Assembly (NCBI GenBank): GCA_907164885.2
Contig: OU015501.1
Location: forward strand, 23,879,591 to 23,943,590
Direction of reading: 5' to 3'
Length of the DNA stretch: 64,000 nt
Origin: Dolomedes plantarius
Lineage: Eukaryota; Arthropoda; Arachnida; Araneae; Dolomedidae
The notes under the pieces were generated by a model. The model had not been told where the DNA came from, did not search any database, and saw only the letters and a list, made by a program, of their open reading frames with translations. Below, piece after piece: positions 62,847 to 64,000 of this stretch; position 1 is the first letter of the stretch, and each line of letters starts with the position of its first letter. A program made the position numbers and the translations under genes.

Positions 62847-63245
62847 ATGGAGAAAAAAACATTAGAAAGTGATGATGAAACAACTGAGGAATCACTTGAA
62901 GTGATGGTCTCTTCAGATTCTGCGAGCAACGTAGATTCTCTAATAGCTGATCAAAGGCCTAGTGATGAACTTGAAAAGGAAGACTTCTGTTTGACAAAAT
63001 TAGACGTGGGGAAAACTGAAGAATTTTTACATTGCAGAAGTAGTTGGCGTTACATATTATCTAAAAACCTGAAACGACTCAGTATGGATTCAGATAAATT
63101 TTTGTATCAGAATGATACAGCTTATGTTATCAACAGAGATAATGTTGTGTTTGAAGTGTCTGAACCAAAAACTGTTGGAGGCTCAGAATGCCAGTGCTTG
63201 TTACTTAATTTTGGTGTCAGTTTTGCGAATTACAATGTGGAATAA
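62847..63245 (+). pseudogene. Transposase C-terminal ORF, copy 20
   Basis: Intact frame with one replacement, K80M. Confidence 0.68.
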
Positions 63246-64000
63246 TAAACATTTCTTCATTTAAGACTTTGCCTACAATTAACATTTCTTCCTTACGAAG
63301 ATTTAAGATATTGTGCATGAAAGAAATAATGCCTACAAATTGTTTTCCTTTTATTGTAAACAGCAATTTTAGTTTTTGGAAATAACTGGCCCTAGGTACA
63401 ATAGTGCTATTGTACCTAGGGCCATTTGTAATTTTTTTTAAATTTTAATACATGAAATGTTATATTTGAAAGGAAAGGAATTTTGAACGTTGTTTTTTCT
63501 AATGTTTTTATTAAATATAACATTCTCTAATTGTTAGAATAATCATTATTTCTAAATTCTTAAATAGTTTTAAGCTTGAATAATTTTTTTCTTTTAAATG
63601 TTTTGCTAAATTATTCAAATCTGGCGTATACTGAGTTGTTGAGTTCGTGGGAATTCACTTAAATGTTGATTACAGAAAAAAAGGGCTTGATATAAGAAAA
63701 ATGACTTTAAAAAAATTCAGAGAACAATTTATAAAGCATTCTTGTGAAAAATGAAACGTTGATCCATGAGTCCCCAAAAAGGGAAAAGAAAGTGAAAGTC
63801 GCAGTTTGGCCACTTCTGTTGTATGACAACGAAGTGAGCTCAGTAAATATACTATCGAAAAATTGAAAAGAGCTGAAAGTAGCAGAGATTGATAGTTCAT
63901 TTTCTTAAAATTTGTCTATTTCATCTACATATATTTGATAAAAATACATTTTTGTAAACTACTTTCTATGATATTTTTCTGAGACGAACATTTCAGGATC

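Larger units (their letters stand above)
19447..64000 (+). repeat. Macrosatellite array, period about 2,323 bp
   Basis: Head-to-tail copies with starts (taken at AATACATGAAATGTTATAT) at 19447, 20464, 22785, 25105, 27426, 29748, 32067, 34391, 36714, 37893, 40207, 42528, 44854, 47180, 49506, 51830, 54154, 56477, 58800, 61123 and 63447. Full copies are 2,314-2,326 bp and differ mainly by single bases and homopolymer length. The first copy (1,017 bp) has an internal deletion, the ninth contains a 500-N gap, and the last is cut by the window edge. Each monomer holds a possible piggyBac-like fragment, a MITE, a deleted pogo/Tigger-like element with a 132-codon ORF, and a terminal palindrome. Orientation is defined by the ORF. 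The array continues beyond the right edge. Confidence 0.98.

Noticed and set aside
20687..63900. Repeated 76-codon minus-strand frames (about one per monomer) starting MNYQSLLLSAL
   Set aside because: They are the antisense of the degenerate plus-strand segment with the possible piggyBac-like tail. Hydrophobicity comes from reverse reading of lysine-rich, A-rich sequence. They are repeated only because the monomer is.
19447..64000. CRISPR array or rDNA-type array
   Set aside because: Period is 2.3 kb with no short repeat-spacer pattern, and no rRNA-like sequence was seen in the monomer.

Overview
This is a eukaryotic, AT-rich, repeat-dominated window with no recognisable host gene. The transposon mix suggests an arthropod, and an arachnid would fit: a Ty3/Gypsy element, a Tc1 element, hAT relatives, pogo/Tigger-like pieces and tRNA-derived SINE heads. 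The lineage is an inference from element families, not from a diagnostic gene. No prokaryotic features (operons, ribosome binding sites, CRISPR arrays) are present or expected.

Left part, 1-19.4 kb, is a transposon graveyard. From 1 to about 3.63 kb lies the 5' half of a decayed Ty3/Gypsy retrotransposon on the minus strand (LTR, primer binding site, gag, protease, RT, RNase H), running off the left edge. A Tc1 element (4122-5530) with clean inverted repeats and TA duplications has a transposase broken by a single stop codon, and may sit inside an older TTAA-flanked element. After an AT-rich stretch come a SINE-like block (7.64-7.99 kb), a 257-bp hairpin (9169-9425) and a TIR element next to it. 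From 11.65 to 14.34 kb several elements are packed together: a DD36E Tc1-like relic carrying a nested non-autonomous hAT element with a perfect 8-bp target duplication, a short pogo-like MITE, and a 743-bp foldback element with arms of about 320 bp. TA and TG microsatellites separate them. A ZMYM1-type hAT transposase relic (14.8-15.9 kb), a tRNA-like SINE head (17.55-17.62 kb), an inverted-repeat element (18.56-18.97 kb) and three tandem 95-bp palindromic units (19.02-19.27 kb) follow.

Right part, 19.45-64.0 kb, is one head-to-tail macrosatellite with a period of about 2,323 bp: a deleted first copy, about 19 further copies (one interrupted by 500 Ns) and a partial last copy cut by the window edge. 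Neighbouring copies differ by only a few bases. Every full monomer is a fossil composite. It contains a possible piggyBac-like tail fragment, a 292-bp TA-flanked MITE, and an internally deleted pogo/Tigger-like element that keeps its 5' end, the transposase linker, a 132-codon C-terminal ORF and a 3' end that has become an 18-bp-arm palindrome. The composite formed first and was then amplified and homogenised as a unit. The 132-aa ORF is repeated in nearly every copy, but its differences are mostly amino-acid replacements, so it looks like a passenger rather than a selected gene.

The most notable signals are the macrosatellite and its internal architecture: the repeated palindrome, six CCTAGG-centred motifs per monomer, linked variants shared by non-adjacent copies, and a mis-sized assembly gap.
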